64,000 nucleotides of DNA, taken from contig PTFA01000038.1 in assembly GCA_003342895.1 (NCBI GenBank), positions 1,431,386 through 1,495,385 on the forward strand. Direction: 5' to 3'. Every line of letters begins with the position of its first letter. Within the stretch, counting starts at the first letter, position 1. This DNA is from Casuarius casuarius. Lineage: Eukaryota; Chordata; Aves; Casuariiformes; Casuariidae. Positions 1-12,600 of the stretch are shown one piece after another. A program made the translations under genes and the position numbers. The notes under the pieces are model-generated. The model did not search any database. It saw nothing but the letters and a program-made list of their open reading frames with translations, and was not told the DNA's origin.

Positions 1-2040
1 TAGGAAAAAGGTAACAACCCCTGGAACATTTCTGGTTAGGAGCAGTTGTTAGAGTCCTTGGGTTACCAGCTCAACTAATGAACATGTAGATTTCTTGCCA
101 TCTCTTTCTTCTATTCATTGTTACTTTATCTGCTGTACCTGTTGTATTGAAAAGACTTCTCACAGCTGAGGAGTTGCCATTGATCACCTCTTGCAAACAC
201 TTGACAGGCAGACTGATTCATGGGCACAGTGTAGCTGGATGCAAGAGTATGGCTTGAAGTCCTCTTCTCCTGGCTGGCTGCAGGTCCCCAGCTTAGAGCA
301 CTTGTCTCTCTGCCCTGGGAACCAGGGCCTGGCAGTGCTGGAGCTAACCTATTACTTCCTTGGCCTTATAGCAATGCTCAGGATCATCTCAGGTGCTTAG
401 TGGGATGGTTTGAAAGGTCCTATGTGTTGCAAAAATATGTGTCTTCAGCCGATGTTCAGAGACACTTCTCCACTGAAGGGAGNGGAGACATGCTAACTTC
501 ACCAGCTGATGGTGAAATGCACTTCCCTGTGTTTGAGATTTGACCTCAGAGCCTGAGGGTGACACCTGGGTCCTAGAGAGATCAGTGGAAACTGTTGCCA
601 CCAATTTTAGCAAATCAAGGATTTGACACTGTGAAGCACTGCAGTTTTGAGAGGAGTGAGAGGGTGCAAAGCTGAGCCCTTCAGGTTGTCCAAAGATCTC
701 TAAGCATGGCTGGCTGGGGATGGCGACTGGACAACACAGCTCCACCTGTGAAATAAAGGTTCTCCTGATACTTTGGCCATCAAACACCCTCACTCAGGAG
801 CAGAAATGGTTAGGAAGCAAAACAGCAATGTGTCTGCTGTCTGTGTGCACTTGCTGTCTACCAGAGAGTCAGCCAAGCCTGGAGTTCATTCTCTCTTGGC
901 CAATAGTTAATAATAACCCTCCAACAGTTCCCCCCCCCACCCCTTTTTTTTCATTGCAAATTAAGGGTGGATGAATGGCCTGGATAAAATTAGAAATCTC
1001 TTCCTGAAAGGCTGAGCTGAGCCTTTTAAAGTTTACAAAGTTATAAGTCCATGAACCTCCTGTCGCAGCTGGGGAATCCCAGCTGCTTTCTGAAGGGTGA
1101 ATAGATAAACAGATGCATACGTATTACACGCTTGGGGTGAGAGGGTCCTTCCCGTTGTGCTAGCTTCACATCACAGTAGCTTTGAGGAGGTTGGTGGGGC
1201 AACTCCTGATTTCACCAACCTTTAGTGCAGTGACAGACAGCTCAACTTTCCCCTGCCTTAGCAGGTGTCTCCCACATGGTGTTGAGTATCGGGGCAAATA
1301 GGAAGTTTTCTGGGGTTTTATGATGAATGTGCATCCAGTGGGTCTGACTGCAGGAGAGGGAGGAGCACAAACTCGGAAAGGACTTCTGGTGGGCTGCTTT
1401 GACCATAAGGCCTAAGGGCCTTGTGGATAGGACATTTTCTGGATGCAGATAGCTGTTTGGCTTCTCTCCCACTCCAAGCACCAGATGCAGGGGGTCAGCA
1501 GACAAGCGACTGGGGGTGGGCAGCATCCCCCATCCTCTCTAGTGCTATGGCTCTTCCCAGGGCCTTTTGCATGACTCTCTGCTCCTTCACAGCCCTCCGT
1601 CCTTGAGGTGGCTTCATAATATGGTGCTCATGCCTTGAGGAGCCTTAACCCTGGCCCTGATGCTGGCTGGTAAATGGAAGCTGATGTTCTCTTGACTGTG
1701 AGTCCCAGGACTTTCAAAAACTCACCCAAATTGAGAGGCTAGCAACAAGGGTCAGCACTGAGTTAGGCTCATCTTGGCAAAACTCATCTTTATTTCCATG
1801 TCTTCTGTGGGTAGAGGGGACGAGGGTGTGGCTGGGTGACAGAGCAGGTGTCCCTTTCAGTTGAGCCNGTCACTGTGTGCTCCTACACTGTCCCACTGGT
1901 GAGGTAAAACATGCGCACTTAAAGCATCATGACATAAGATAGACAACTACCAGCAGGAGCTACTTAAACCATAGTCATTCCATCACATGCATGTCCCCAC
2001 AGTGTTAGTTTAAGAAGACTCTGAGCCATTGACTTCTGTG
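1..2040. other. non-coding stretch, nothing recognised
   Basis: I see no gene, RNA or known repeat in this stretch. Open frames are short; the longest, about 134 codons on the minus strand at 389-793, contains an N and resembles no family I know. A run of nine C followed shortly by eight T (930-951) is the only notable low-complexity tract. Isolated N calls occur at 483 and 1867. Confidence 0.55.
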
Positions 2041-2440
2041 TGTTATTTGAATTTTATTGGTNTCTAAAATGACCCGCTGAGGTGAGTAGAGATGATGTAC
2101 ACCAATTTAGCATTTGGCCCAGCATTTTCTGCAGAGTATTTATATGCCCTCCAGAAAGGCTGGAGAAAGCACAGATTATCTTCATAATGACATATTAAAA
2201 AAAAAATCCCCAAACAAAACAATATGTGTTTGATAGCCTAGAAGATCTGTCTGTTGGTTTTAAAAGTCGTTCTGGGCCCTTATATAACAATGTAATTAGT
2301 TGATACTATAAACTTATTATGTACCTGCTGGAACACAACAGCTCCTTTGAAGCAATTCGGATCTATTGTGTAATTATATAATTAGGCCACATGCCATACT
2401 TGGGAGATTGTGCAAAGGGGGAAAGCTTTCCATTTCGAAG
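2041..2440. promoter_or_regulatory. AT-rich block with homeodomain-type sites (candidate conserved element)
   Basis: This block is more AT-rich than its surroundings and carries several TAATTA or TAATTAG cores, at 2293-2299, 2371-2376 and 2379-2384. The last two sit in one nearly symmetrical AT stretch. Such clusters are typical of homeodomain binding regions in vertebrate enhancers. There is no open frame of note across it. A match to the donor consensus, GAG followed by GTGAGT, lies at 2080-2087, but I see no convincing acceptor upstream. Without an alignment I cannot show that it is conserved, and AT-rich DNA produces such cores by chance. Confidence 0.2.
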
Positions 2441-2817
2441 TATCCAAGAGTCTCAGTGGCTGTGGGCATTTTTTTTTCTGCTGACTTGCAATTTAGAAAA
2501 TGTAGAACTCTTAAAAATAGCACTTTTCTTTGGCTGAAGTTAAGTGCCCCAGGAATCCCTAAGGGGCCTGCAATATACTGACAACAGAGAGATTTCCTTG
2601 GACAGTGCAGACCTGCTCTGCATGCTGTCAGATGTGATGGGGTCTGGGCCCTCCAGCTGCAATGCAAGGGAAACAGAAGTCAAACAGATGGTTAAGACTG
2701 TTTTAAATACTNTGGTTGCATCAGGTTCAGGGTTTTTTTTTTTCGGAGACACGAGAATTATTACAGCTGGAATTTCCCTGCCCTCATAAAAGAGCTTTCG
2801 TGTGTCTTCCTTTTCAG
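2441..2817. other. non-coding stretch ending in a strong splice-acceptor-like tract
   Basis: No gene is visible. The right end, about 2796-2817, is a pyrimidine-rich tract ending in TTTTCAG, a good match to a vertebrate 3' splice site on the plus strand. The next bases are GTG followed by an N. Confidence 0.35.
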
Positions 2818-2886
2818 GTGNATTGGACAGTCCTGTGTAGGACATGTGACAAACGCTGGATACAGGACCTCAGCTCAAGGGAAGGT
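2818..2886 (+). other. exon-like module or recursive splice point candidate
   Basis: The segment follows a strong acceptor-like tract ending at 2817 and ends in GAAG before GTGAAG, a moderate donor match. One frame stays open through its 69 bases, within a longer open frame at 2716-3030. No protein family is recognised in that frame. Because the acceptor is directly followed by GTG, the junction at 2817/2818 could instead act as a zero-length recursive splice site. The N at 2821 prevents scoring the donor. Chance occurrence is quite possible. Confidence 0.13.
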
Positions 2887-3173
2887 GAAGCCAAACTATG
2901 CCCCTATCCTGATTTCAGGTTTATAATGAGGTTGTGCCTAGTGGCAGCTCAGTGCTGTTTGATGTGCTGGTTGCTGGCTGTCACTGGGCAGTTTTCAGGG
3001 TCACAAAGCAGGAGAGCCGGGCTGCATTGAGGTTTGCGGTTTCTCCCAGCTGCAGAGAAACAAAAAAGTAACTAACTGCATGGTTCTTGGTCCTAGTGCC
3101 TGAGTCTTGACAGGCATCCGAAATAGGACAAGGACCTTCAGAGCTCACAGGCTGAGCCTGCACAGCCNGAGCT

Positions 3174-3278
3174 CAGGGTAGGATGCCCAGATGAAGACAG
3201 CTATGAGGTAGCCATCTGCATTGGAGCAGGGTAGGATGCCCAGATAAGTCACCTACAGGATAGCCATATGCATTGGAG
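3174..3278. repeat. 53-bp tandem duplication
   Basis: Two adjacent copies of a unit beginning CAGGGTAGGATGCCCAGAT and ending GCATTGGAG are visible, the first at 3174-3226 and the second at 3227-3278. The first 19 bases of the two copies are identical and the last 9 also match. The middle differs at several positions and by a one-base length change. The similarity suggests a fairly recent local duplication, older than polymorphic minisatellite turnover. An N lies immediately after the second copy. It overlaps no gene. Confidence 0.9.
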
Positions 3279-4073
3279 NTAGTCTCTCTAGCTGCTTTTA
3301 CTCAGGGATACAGCCCAAGGTGTGATTTTTCTCATCCTCAAATAGATACTGCAATAGATCAAGCAAGATGCACTTCGCAGGTGCCTGTTCTCTNCACTGA
3401 CTCTTGTGGGAGCCCCTCTGAGGTGTTCAGAAAGAAAGCAACATTACGGATGTCTTTAATCAGGTGAAACCAATCCCAGCCTGGTTTCCTGCCAGTTGNA
3501 AGAGACCCAGCTCTGACACGGATCTCTCACTGGAGGGAAACATTAACACAACANTGCCTTAAGTATTTCCTATGGGAAAGAATAAACTTGTCCCCATCTC
3601 CAGAGCACTGCTGGGCCTGAGCAAGCCTTTCCATTTGTCTCTGGAAATTGAATCCTGGATCTCAGACAAAAACTTANGTGCAAACTGTTTCAGCTCTAGG
3701 GAATGGTTGCATTTCCCAGCTAGGACTATATCAAACCATTACTTTCCTGGATCCTGTAGGCCCAGCATGAGGCACAGAAAGATTTTGAGCGGGGGGGTCA
3801 CACTGCCCTGGCCCACAATGCCCCCTTTGAGAAGACTCTCAGTTCGGATGCAAACGGGTGGTGCTTGTGGGTTTTGGATTTTGAATTTGACCCTGCTGTA
3901 GGATTTGTGGCTGACTGGAACATACCTGCTCCTGCAGCAGTGAAGAGATCCAGTGAAAATAGATCCAAAGGAGTTAAGCCATGGTCTCTCTTTGTGGAAG
4001 GATTTTGAGGACGTACTGAGNCAGAGTTGAGGACTCCCCTGAAACCATCACTTGCCCTTGGTCCATATATTTG
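3279..4073. other. non-coding stretch, nothing recognised
   Basis: No gene or known repeat is visible. The stretch is unusually rich in isolated N calls (3279, 3394, 3499, 3554, 3677, 4021). Confidence 0.5.
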
Positions 4074-4140
4074 AGGCCTGATCCAAACTCTAAATCAAAG
4101 GGATTTTTTCCCTTGCAATCAGTGCGGTGGTGGGATGAGT
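4074..4140. repeat. old amniote interspersed repeat (GCCTGATCCAAA type)
   Basis: The segment opens with GGCCTGATCCAAA and continues with a diverged inverted motif around AAAGGGA and TCCCTTG. This is how I remember a short palindromic repeat, usually containing the phrase GAAGTCAATGG, that is scattered through crocodilian, turtle and bird genomes. The copy is diverged and the family name is uncertain. A RepeatMasker run with an archosaur library would settle it. Confidence 0.38.
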
Positions 4141-6946
4141 CCTCAGTCTTGGTGGGAGCTGCTGTCTCAATCATCATTCATCACACAGCACAGGAATGTC
4201 ATTTTTTAATGAACGAACTTCCCTTTGGGGGCTGTGCTGGAGTTAATCCTTGACTGAATATCTCCGTGGAGGTGCTCTGAGGGGAGGTCTCTGGTGGCAT
4301 AAGTACTCGTTTCTTCATTCCCTGGGCATTAGGGGAAGCAGGTCGCTTTCNGCACAGTATTTTCAAAGATATTTTTGCATATAGCTGCTGTTGGCTAGAT
4401 TCTGATCCTTCTTGTACTAGTATAAATCTGGAACAAGTTCATTAAATATCATGCATTAAACCATTCTATTTGTAAAGCCTACCTTTTTTGAGCACAAAGC
4501 ACAAAAGGACCATTGCTAGGGTCTTGCAAAACAACAAACAAATGCAAAAATCCNTCTGGGAACATTAAAGAATTTTTCAGCAAAATCTCCACATACAAAA
4601 TGAATTCTGCTGTATGATATGCTACCCTGTGTTTCAGAGCAAAATTTTCTATTAAGAAAAACTATGAAAATTAATCGTGTGAAGAAATCTGATCTGCCTA
4701 ACAGACTGGAAATGACATGATATATATATATACACACACACCTTTATGTATACATAGAGATTCCACAGAAAAGATGCTAGTTTGGAGATGATACAGCTGA
4801 AACTCTGCTTTTGCCCAGACAGATTTACAGAGGGATGTTCACTGTTACCTCCGGCTGAACTGCCATGGAAGATGAAGTCAAGCACGAGGTTTAATTGCAC
4901 CTGTTTTGGCAGTCCCGCAGCAACCTTGTGTTCCAGGGTTGCCCTTGGAGGTGTGGCAAGGTTTTCTTCAGCCTCAGCAAGGAGAGTCCTGCAATGGAGT
5001 AAGGGAGTTTGCAAACCCGTGTCGGAAGGGATGGTTAGCCTAGGGNAGGCAGAGGAAACAGACACCCCAAATTCCCAGAAGTATCTGATTCTCTGCCTGA
5101 TGCCGAAAACCCGTCCCACCGCTAAGTTGTCTCTTCGACATACAAAGCATCTCCAAACCATGTGAAGTCCATGCTATGGGGCATCTCTTCAAAAAGAAAG
5201 AGGCTGAAACCAGAGATCTAAAATGCAAGTGCCAAAATCTGACTCTGAGGCCACTTGGGGGGGGGATGGAAGGTGCAGGGGGAGTTTTAAGAAAAGATTT
5301 CAGAAAATAATGGACATTAACAGTGGCAAAAAATGCAAAGGTTTTTTTTTTTCTTCTTTTTTTTCCTTTTTAATGGCAGGGCTATGTATTTCTGTGGAGG
5401 ATGGATCTCTGTGTGTGTGTGTGTGTAGGGTTTGGTGCAAACTATTTCACAAAGCACTGAACATTTTGACATTTTAATAGCAGTTTTNCTTCCTGTGAGT
5501 GTGAGAATGAGGCAAGCCTGGTTCCCCATTGCCTGCTGCTGACNGTAGGCAGTGATGGGAGTTTTCCCCGCAGGTTGGGTCTCTCTCTCCTATGCATCCC
5601 CTGAGCTTTGAGCTCCAACCACAGCTTTTCCCTCTGTGTAAGAGGTGAAGGTAGGTTCTTTCTCCACCACCCAGCTGCCTGTTCTCATGAAATGTGCAGG
5701 ACTGTTGTTACGTTTGAGACCTCTCTCACCTCACGTTCATGTGGGCCACAGGGATCTGAAGGCACTGGAGAAAGGGTGTGTTCATGCAGGTATCACTGCA
5801 TAAGTCCCATTTCCATGGGAAGCCTGCCTAAAAAGGCAGGGTTTGTCTTTTCTGAAGAGAAAATTTCTTGCTCTTACTCCATTCTCTTCCCATTGCGTGT
5901 GACATCTTTGTGTTCCTGGTGCCACATAGGTGTTTGAATATGGTCTGTTGGGAAGGGATTTTCCTCTTGGTGCAGGGAATTCTCAGTTTAAAGCTGTTGT
6001 AAATGCCACACTTTTCTTCCTGCTCCATTTCCTTGACCTCCTGGGCTTGCAGTGAGAGGACGTTTGGCTGGGGTGCCCTGTCCTGTAACAAAGCCACAAC
6101 GATGGGCAGCCCTGTGGTGACCGCCGCTGGCTGGCGAGGCTGCTCTCAGCTCTGCTGAGCGTGGCTTGGACCCAGATGGAGAATCAGAGAGCAGCAGTAG
6201 TTCCCTCAAGACCAGCCTTGCCACTGTGCCAAGCAAATCTCAGCTCAGCAGAGAACCTGGCCCTTGACATGGGCTGTGCAGTGTTCATGCCAGCTGAAAT
6301 GCTGCCACTAAGCTGCTGGCTTCTTGCTTGCCCAACTGCCTCTACAAAGCTGGAAGATGCCATGGGAAAAGCTGAAAAATTGTAGTACTTCATCTTCTAC
6401 TCACTGAAGCTTTCAGCCTCTAGCTGGAGACCTTAGTGTCTAAGGACACATACAAATGCTTGGTTTCCATGTGCCTGGGCAGCAGACAGAGAATCCTTTG
6501 TGCTTAAACAGCATGGACGTGACAGGATTGAGATTTATTTTCCAACTGCTGAGGACTGTGGATCCTGCTGGTGGTGATACAGTTAGCTTACTGTTGTCCA
6601 AGGCAATGGACAGGGCTGATGATAGACCGCAGAAGTACACGTATAGCACACTATTGCTGAAGATGTGTGTGTGTGAAGCTCATGTACAACACACTGCTGA
6701 GCCTTAGCACAGAACCAGCCCAGGTGTCCTGGCACCGTGTTCCCAGGATGCAGTGCTTGGATGTGGTGCCGGATGATCACAGCAAGGCAGCTTGGAGCTC
6801 AGCACCAGAGTTGGAGCTAAGAAACCTTCCCGGAAAATACCATGTTGGGGAGGGTGATGTAGAGACAGTTGAATAGCTCTGGGTGCCCCTCCATGCACAG
6901 CGTGATTTTACCTCAGACTCAATAATCTGATCATGATGAGCTGATT

Positions 6947-6947
<1 letters not shown>
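4141..6947. other. non-coding stretch with microsatellite and homopolymer tracts
   Basis: I see no gene. Low-complexity tracts are a TA/CA compound repeat at 4719-4742, an interrupted T-rich tract at 5341-5371 with mixed C, a GT repeat of about nine units at 5410-5427, nine G at 5257-5265, and a short TG run at 6664-6675. The longest open frame, 4652-5161 on the minus strand, contains an N, runs through the TA/CA repeat and has no recognisable domain, so I treat it as chance. Confidence 0.55.

Positions 6948-6985
<38 letters not shown>
6948..6985. repeat. (TAA)n microsatellite
   Basis: This is an uninterrupted TAA repeat of about 12.5 units. Its length and purity make it likely to be polymorphic. 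Confidence 0.95.
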
Positions 6986-9474
6986 TTGGTAGAGTGAGAA
7001 TGTCTCAGGATCTGACCTCTCTTGTGCTCATCCTGCACCAATGCAGACTGATGGCAGTCCTTCTGCAAGAAATAATTGTTCTGTACTCAGATTGTAAGCC
7101 AAGAGGTGGAAAAACACAGGGTTACAGTAGCTGTAGAGATAGCTACGGGACAGGCTCCCATCCGGAGACGGGAGGGTCTTCCCCATCTAGTCTAGTGCAC
7201 TCAAAGGGACTTTCCTTGCAAGGCTGTGGCTTAAACCTGTGTTGTGACAGCACACTACGGCATCTATTCCATATATCTCCAAACTCCCAAACACCAAGAT
7301 TACTTCTCTCCAGCAACATTCCTCCATAGAAGAGATCCTTGACTCCTTTGATCTTCTCTTGGGTAAGGGTGGCTTGTTTTCTAGTTTGCATTTCACAGGA
7401 TCGGCTTAGTGGTCCCTGCACTGTCACACTGAGCCGTGATCTCTCCATCTGTTCAAACCTGTTCACTCCTGGNGAGACTTTAGTTTTCCTTGCCTTAAAA
7501 GGAGACAACTTTCACCACTGATGTATCTGCTTCCTTTGCCCCTTGCTGTAGTTTTCATCAAGTGATGGTACATCTGTATTCCTAGGAAACTAAGCTGTCC
7601 TTAACATCTAATTTCTCTTTGTCTCCTGCTCTGCAGACAGTGATGTATCTTTGCCAATTTATTGAAAAATTAGCTAGGGATAAGGATCTGTGTACACTTT
7701 ATACTTAACTTCCCAATACCCACCATTAATAAGGAGCATGTCCTCTATGACCTAAGTCTTGTTTTAAACAAATGCTCTGTATTGGTTCTTTTCTTGATGA
7801 TCCATAGTCTTTACAGCCATGCTATTGCTACTTGGAACATTTCCAAGTGTTTTGGAACAACACGCTGGAATACATCACAAATGAAGCAGTTTTGCTTGTC
7901 TAAGTTTTGTCTCTTGGGATTTGGGAGGGATGGCAGGGGAGGAGAGGGATGAATATTTATTAGCTTTTAATCACAGAAAGTGCTCTCTGTAACCAGACAA
8001 GCTACTGTCTGCATCTGATCAAAAAAAAGACATCAAGGACCCTGATTCCTTGCTATGCTGTAGCTTGTGTCACTCCTAGCTGTGCAAATGGGTTGCAAAA
8101 TATTCCGAGAGAGGTCTGTGTCCACTTTAAATTCCCTCCATCTGGATTTTGACCACATCCACCCAGGGTTTGTCTGAACTTTATGAATTCCTGAAGAAAA
8201 TGGCTACTTAGTGAGTGGTGATCAATTGCAAAGTGCATGTGCAGTAACCCCGAGAGATGAGGTGCATTTTGGGTAAGTTTGCACACCTTCAGTCTCTCTG
8301 TGTGGGAAGCGTACATGCAGGGTATGCTGGATAANCCCTCCCAACCCTGTCTTAGATTTCTTGTACAGGGAAGTGGGAACCCCACCTTGAGCAGAAAAGA
8401 GAGCAGATAAGATACAAAGCAGCAGAGGCACCTCGATGAGAGCTGAGCAGAGGCCGGGAGGAAGGGAAGCTTCTGAGTGGTTTATGGAAGTGGCTGCCAG
8501 CCTCAGCCTGGCTCCTTGCGCAGCATAGCTGCCCCGTGGTACCGCAGGCTTGGCATAGCGGGAGATGTCCTGCTGGTAGTGGGATGCAAAACTGGTGTGA
8601 ATATGCCACCCCCCAGCATCTCAACATCTCAGAATAAAAGGCTTTAGTCCTGCAGACCAGAGAAGTCGTGGGCGTCAAAGTGAGGCTCCAACAGCTGGTT
8701 CTGGTTTTCGCTGTCAGACTTGGCTCAGTCCCCTGGGCACACAGATCTCACGGGTCCGGTTCAAGATTTCTATGCTGTTAGAGGACAGACACCAATGGGA
8801 GAGCTTGAAATCACTAAGATAACATTTAGAACAATAAGCTAACCCAGGCACCAGCCACGTACTATTTCACAATGGTCCACACTGTTAAATTGTCATCATG
8901 CNCCTTGGCATGACTTCAGCCTCTCTCAGATGGTGCCTGTGGGCTCTTCAAGGATTGGCATGGGGTAGGGACCAGTGCCAGTTGTCAGCATGGCTGAGGC
9001 CACCCTGTGTAGGTTGAGGGGAGGAGAAGAGAGTTTGGTTTATAGGCATGTGTTTTGCTGTTTGGCCACAGGTCTAATTTTGGCCTTTTTTTGTTGGTAT
9101 AGACATAGCCTCCTTTTTCAGCAAAATCATGGTCATTCCTTTCCTGACATTAAAAAACAAAGTCACATATCCCACCTGCTTAGAAATACAAATCCCCAGC
9201 TAAAAGTACACCTTGTAGGAGCCCTGCATTTGGGTTAGGGAGAGGNCAAATAGGAAATGTGAAGAAACTGTGCGACAGGGTTCAAATGATCTCAAGCCAG
9301 GGTTAGATTAGCTCTGAGCTGTTTGAGTCTGAATTTCACCCTACAAGCCCATTGCAGGATCAAGGTCTTAGACACCAGCAGTCTCTTTATGCCAAACTGC
9401 TCAGGGTGCCTTTGCAGTTCCCACGGCCCTCGTGTCTGAGCATCTTACCCGGCTCTCTGAGGAGAGAGGGAACG
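6986..9474. other. non-coding stretch, nothing recognised
   Basis: No gene, RNA or confident repeat is seen. Open frames up to about 121 codons occur on both strands without family resemblance. A donor-like GGGTAAGT at 8272-8280 has no convincing acceptor partner. Ns lie at 7473, 8335, 8902 and 9246. Confidence 0.5.
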
Positions 9475-9605
9475 AAGCACTAATATCCTTATGCTATAGA
9501 TCAGGAGCTGAGGGGTTAAGCAACCGGATAAGCTACACCAGAAACCTCTGGCAGATCAGGGAACCAGCCCAGCTTTCTCAAATCCCGGAGTAGGGCTTTA
9601 GCCAG
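9475..9605 (-). mobile_element. MIR-type SINE fragment
   Basis: Read on the plus strand, the segment follows the reverse complement of the MIR core: a TCCTTATGCTATAGAT block, then AGGAGCTGAG, GGTTAAG, a TGGCAGA...CAGGGA block, and CCCAG...TCTC near the end. These are in the order expected for a minus-strand MIR. It is strongly diverged, as expected for an element active early in amniote history. No target-site duplication can be recognised. Confidence 0.6.
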
Positions 9606-12600
9606 CGATTTATCTTTCCTCTCAGCTGGGAGGTCTGCATGCAGCCCATCTGCCCGCACGGGGCTTGCACAGGACCAGAGCCTCCGTTTCGCAGGCTGCC
9701 ACAGGCTCGGGCTGAGGGCTCTTTCACTGCNTCAGGAGGTCCTGAGGATGCACAGGGGTCACATGTGCCCTGAATACAAAAGAGACAATTAATTTTCTCA
9801 TTTCCCAAAGGACATTGCCCTTAGCACTACCCCCCTCCTTCTTGAAAAGCTTTTGCACTTGTCTTAGGTCTTCTACTATCCAGGATGGATTATGGATACT
9901 GATATGCCAAAGCATTATTCAGCTTGTACCCAAATTCAGAGGCTTTGAACATTTGAGATAAATAGTCTTCCCACGCATCTGTTTAAAAAACAGCCATGCA
10001 AAACAGTCCAGGTACTTCAGGGACAATTAATATAGAGCGGTAACACCATGAGCGAAGACTAACTCTTTTGGGCTCGCATCAGGACATGCATAGGGTCCCT
10101 TTGCTCCTGCAAAGACCAGGAGTGTGACAAGANTATCATTGTAGAACTGAGAACAGCAGGATCAGATGTCTTGAGAGTAACCACAGGGTAGCAATAAAGC
10201 AATCTCCAAATCTGTGCTTTGCATTAGAGCGTGCAGCAGAATTGCATCCAAATCTGTTCTCTGAGACAGGGCAGGAGGAAATTACACCCTTAGCCTTGTG
10301 AGGGAAGTAGAAATCAAAGCAAAATTGNAATTTGTGCTATACAATAAAAATCAAAGCAAAACTTGCAAAAGCCTTGTCTCATAGGGATGGAGAGAGGTGA
10401 GCTGNTGTCTGGGGTAAGGGTTGGGCAACACGCAGTGCGTGGTGGTGTTGTGCTGGGAGACACTGGAGAAAACACTTTGCTTCTCTTCAGACCGGGGGGG
10501 ACCCCAAATGGGTGACTGGGACAGCAGCCAAGGGCCCATCAACACCTCGCAGGAGATAAGGTCGAACGCTCAAGGCACCAAGAAGTCCTGTGGCTCTCTT
10601 TCAGCCCAGCCTAAAGATACCCCAGAGTTCTGCTGCCTCACTGGCTGTTTGAGGACTCCTTTGCATCTCTCTCTCACCTTTTCTTTGCTGCCTTTTCCCA
10701 TTGTTGCTGCTTCTGAAACCAGCCTGCCTCTGCGAAGCCTTCTGCAGAGCTGCACTGTGGCTCATCCGTCTCCTNCCAGCACCACTGTCTGACAGCTCTG
10801 ACTAAACAGCAGCTCCCAGCCTCCTAACAAGGTCAAAAGGAATAAGTGAGTTTTCTGGATCACAGAAAAAATATCAGACCATCCTGCCCTACCCCCATCC
10901 TTTTCTCTGCTCTCTGCTCTCCCCTTTTGCTTTTCCAGGGAGATTCAGAGGCTTTTTGCCATTCTGCCAAGACACTGATGTAGCAGAGAAACAGAAAACG
11001 TCTGGGTGTTCGCATGAACCACTGATGCATTTTGCAGTTTCACAGACAAAACCAGACCCAAAGTTTCCCAGGGAGGAGCTTCAGCTTTTTAAGTTTGGGG
11101 ACTGGTCTCTGACTGGAAGCTACAAGGCCAGTGCCACTGGTGAGGGGTCGCTTCTGGGATCAGCACAGCTTTTTTTGCATCCAGCTGTGACAGGAGCCTT
11201 CAGACACTGAACGTCCACCCAGAGATTATGGGGTTTGCGCTAAACTATGGAATTCCTCCTTTTGCGTNGTGATTTCTAGAGCCTTGGGAGAGCAGGAGGT
11301 GGAGCCATGAGGAGACTGTCACGGAGACTGAACTAGTGCCTGCATGTCTTCCACCCTGTGCTCGTGCTCTGGTTGTCCTGATCAGCCGCAGCTTTGCCCC
11401 ACGTGCTCATGCTGACATGGAGGAGTTTGCTGAGCTGTTAGCCTGCCCTGAGAGCACAGACAAGGCAATGGAGACTCAGGTCTTGGGACAATTTCAGCAG
11501 TGAAAGAAAACTTCCTCTAGCTGATATGTACATATATGTGTACACGTGAGTGTGTATAAAAAGTCTGACATGGCTTTTCCTTACTGGTGGCTTCCAAGCT
11601 GATGTTAATCGTTCATGAGCAAACAGCATGCACACGGCTGTTTTGGTGGCACAAGACATGCCACTCGCAAGATGCCAAGCCGTGAACAGACGGCTCTTTT
11701 GGGAGCCTTCCCCTCGGAGGCTGTGCCTTCACAGAGCTCTTGATTGAAGCAGGACTGTGCGTGATCCTTCCGGGCCCGGTGCCAAGCTCCAATCTCAGCA
11801 GAACCCTTTGATACCTGCTCGAGATAATCAGTCATTTAGTAGCTGTAATCTCAGTGAAATGCTTTCACCTCCCATTAGACTGGAGGGCTGAAGCTCAGGT
11901 GTGAAATGTCAGACATAGATGCTAAGTAATTTAAGAAGGTGTTGTAAAACAGGCGTCTTTTTTTGTTGTTGCTTTGTGCAATCTCAGTGATGTAACANTG
12001 TGGCTCAGGGAACATTTGTGGCCTCCCAAGCCATGCCTTACTTGATAAACACTTAACTACATTCTCTGGGCCTTCTTGATAAGGTTATTTTTGCTTCCAA
12101 ATGTTTCAGCCAAAAACATTTCCTGAAAAAATATAGGCTTTCCTCGGCTTTCTTTTGATAGGATAATTTGGAATAGGATGAATTGGTGATTCAAAATGTC
12201 TGAGAATAAGCCCATGAAAATACTGCAAAATGCTTCAGGCCTCAGAGAATGGAAAACACTCCAAATGACCCATAGACAGAAATGTATCCTCTATTTGTCA
12301 GAAATACACCCCCTATTTATATAGGGCAGAATGATGTTAGAAATGCGAGACATGTCTAGATAGCAGAGCNTTAATCTTGCATGGGGGATTTACAAGCCCA
12401 TCCTTCCAGCGCGAGGTAGCTGTTTTCCATCAGTCACACCAGCCAGTGTGGTCACTGTGTAGCGCATGTGAAGCTAAGGGAAGTCAGATGATATCTTCCA
12501 TCAGGTTTCTCCTTTTGGAAAGGGAACCAGGCCGCTGGGGGTGTGATACTGTTTGGGCAGACTGGGTAAATAAGGGTTAAAGGCAGGCACATTCATCAGG

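Noticed and set aside
8260..8285. Donor-like GGGTAAGT.
   Set aside because: No acceptor with a convincing pyrimidine tract lies upstream in an open frame.
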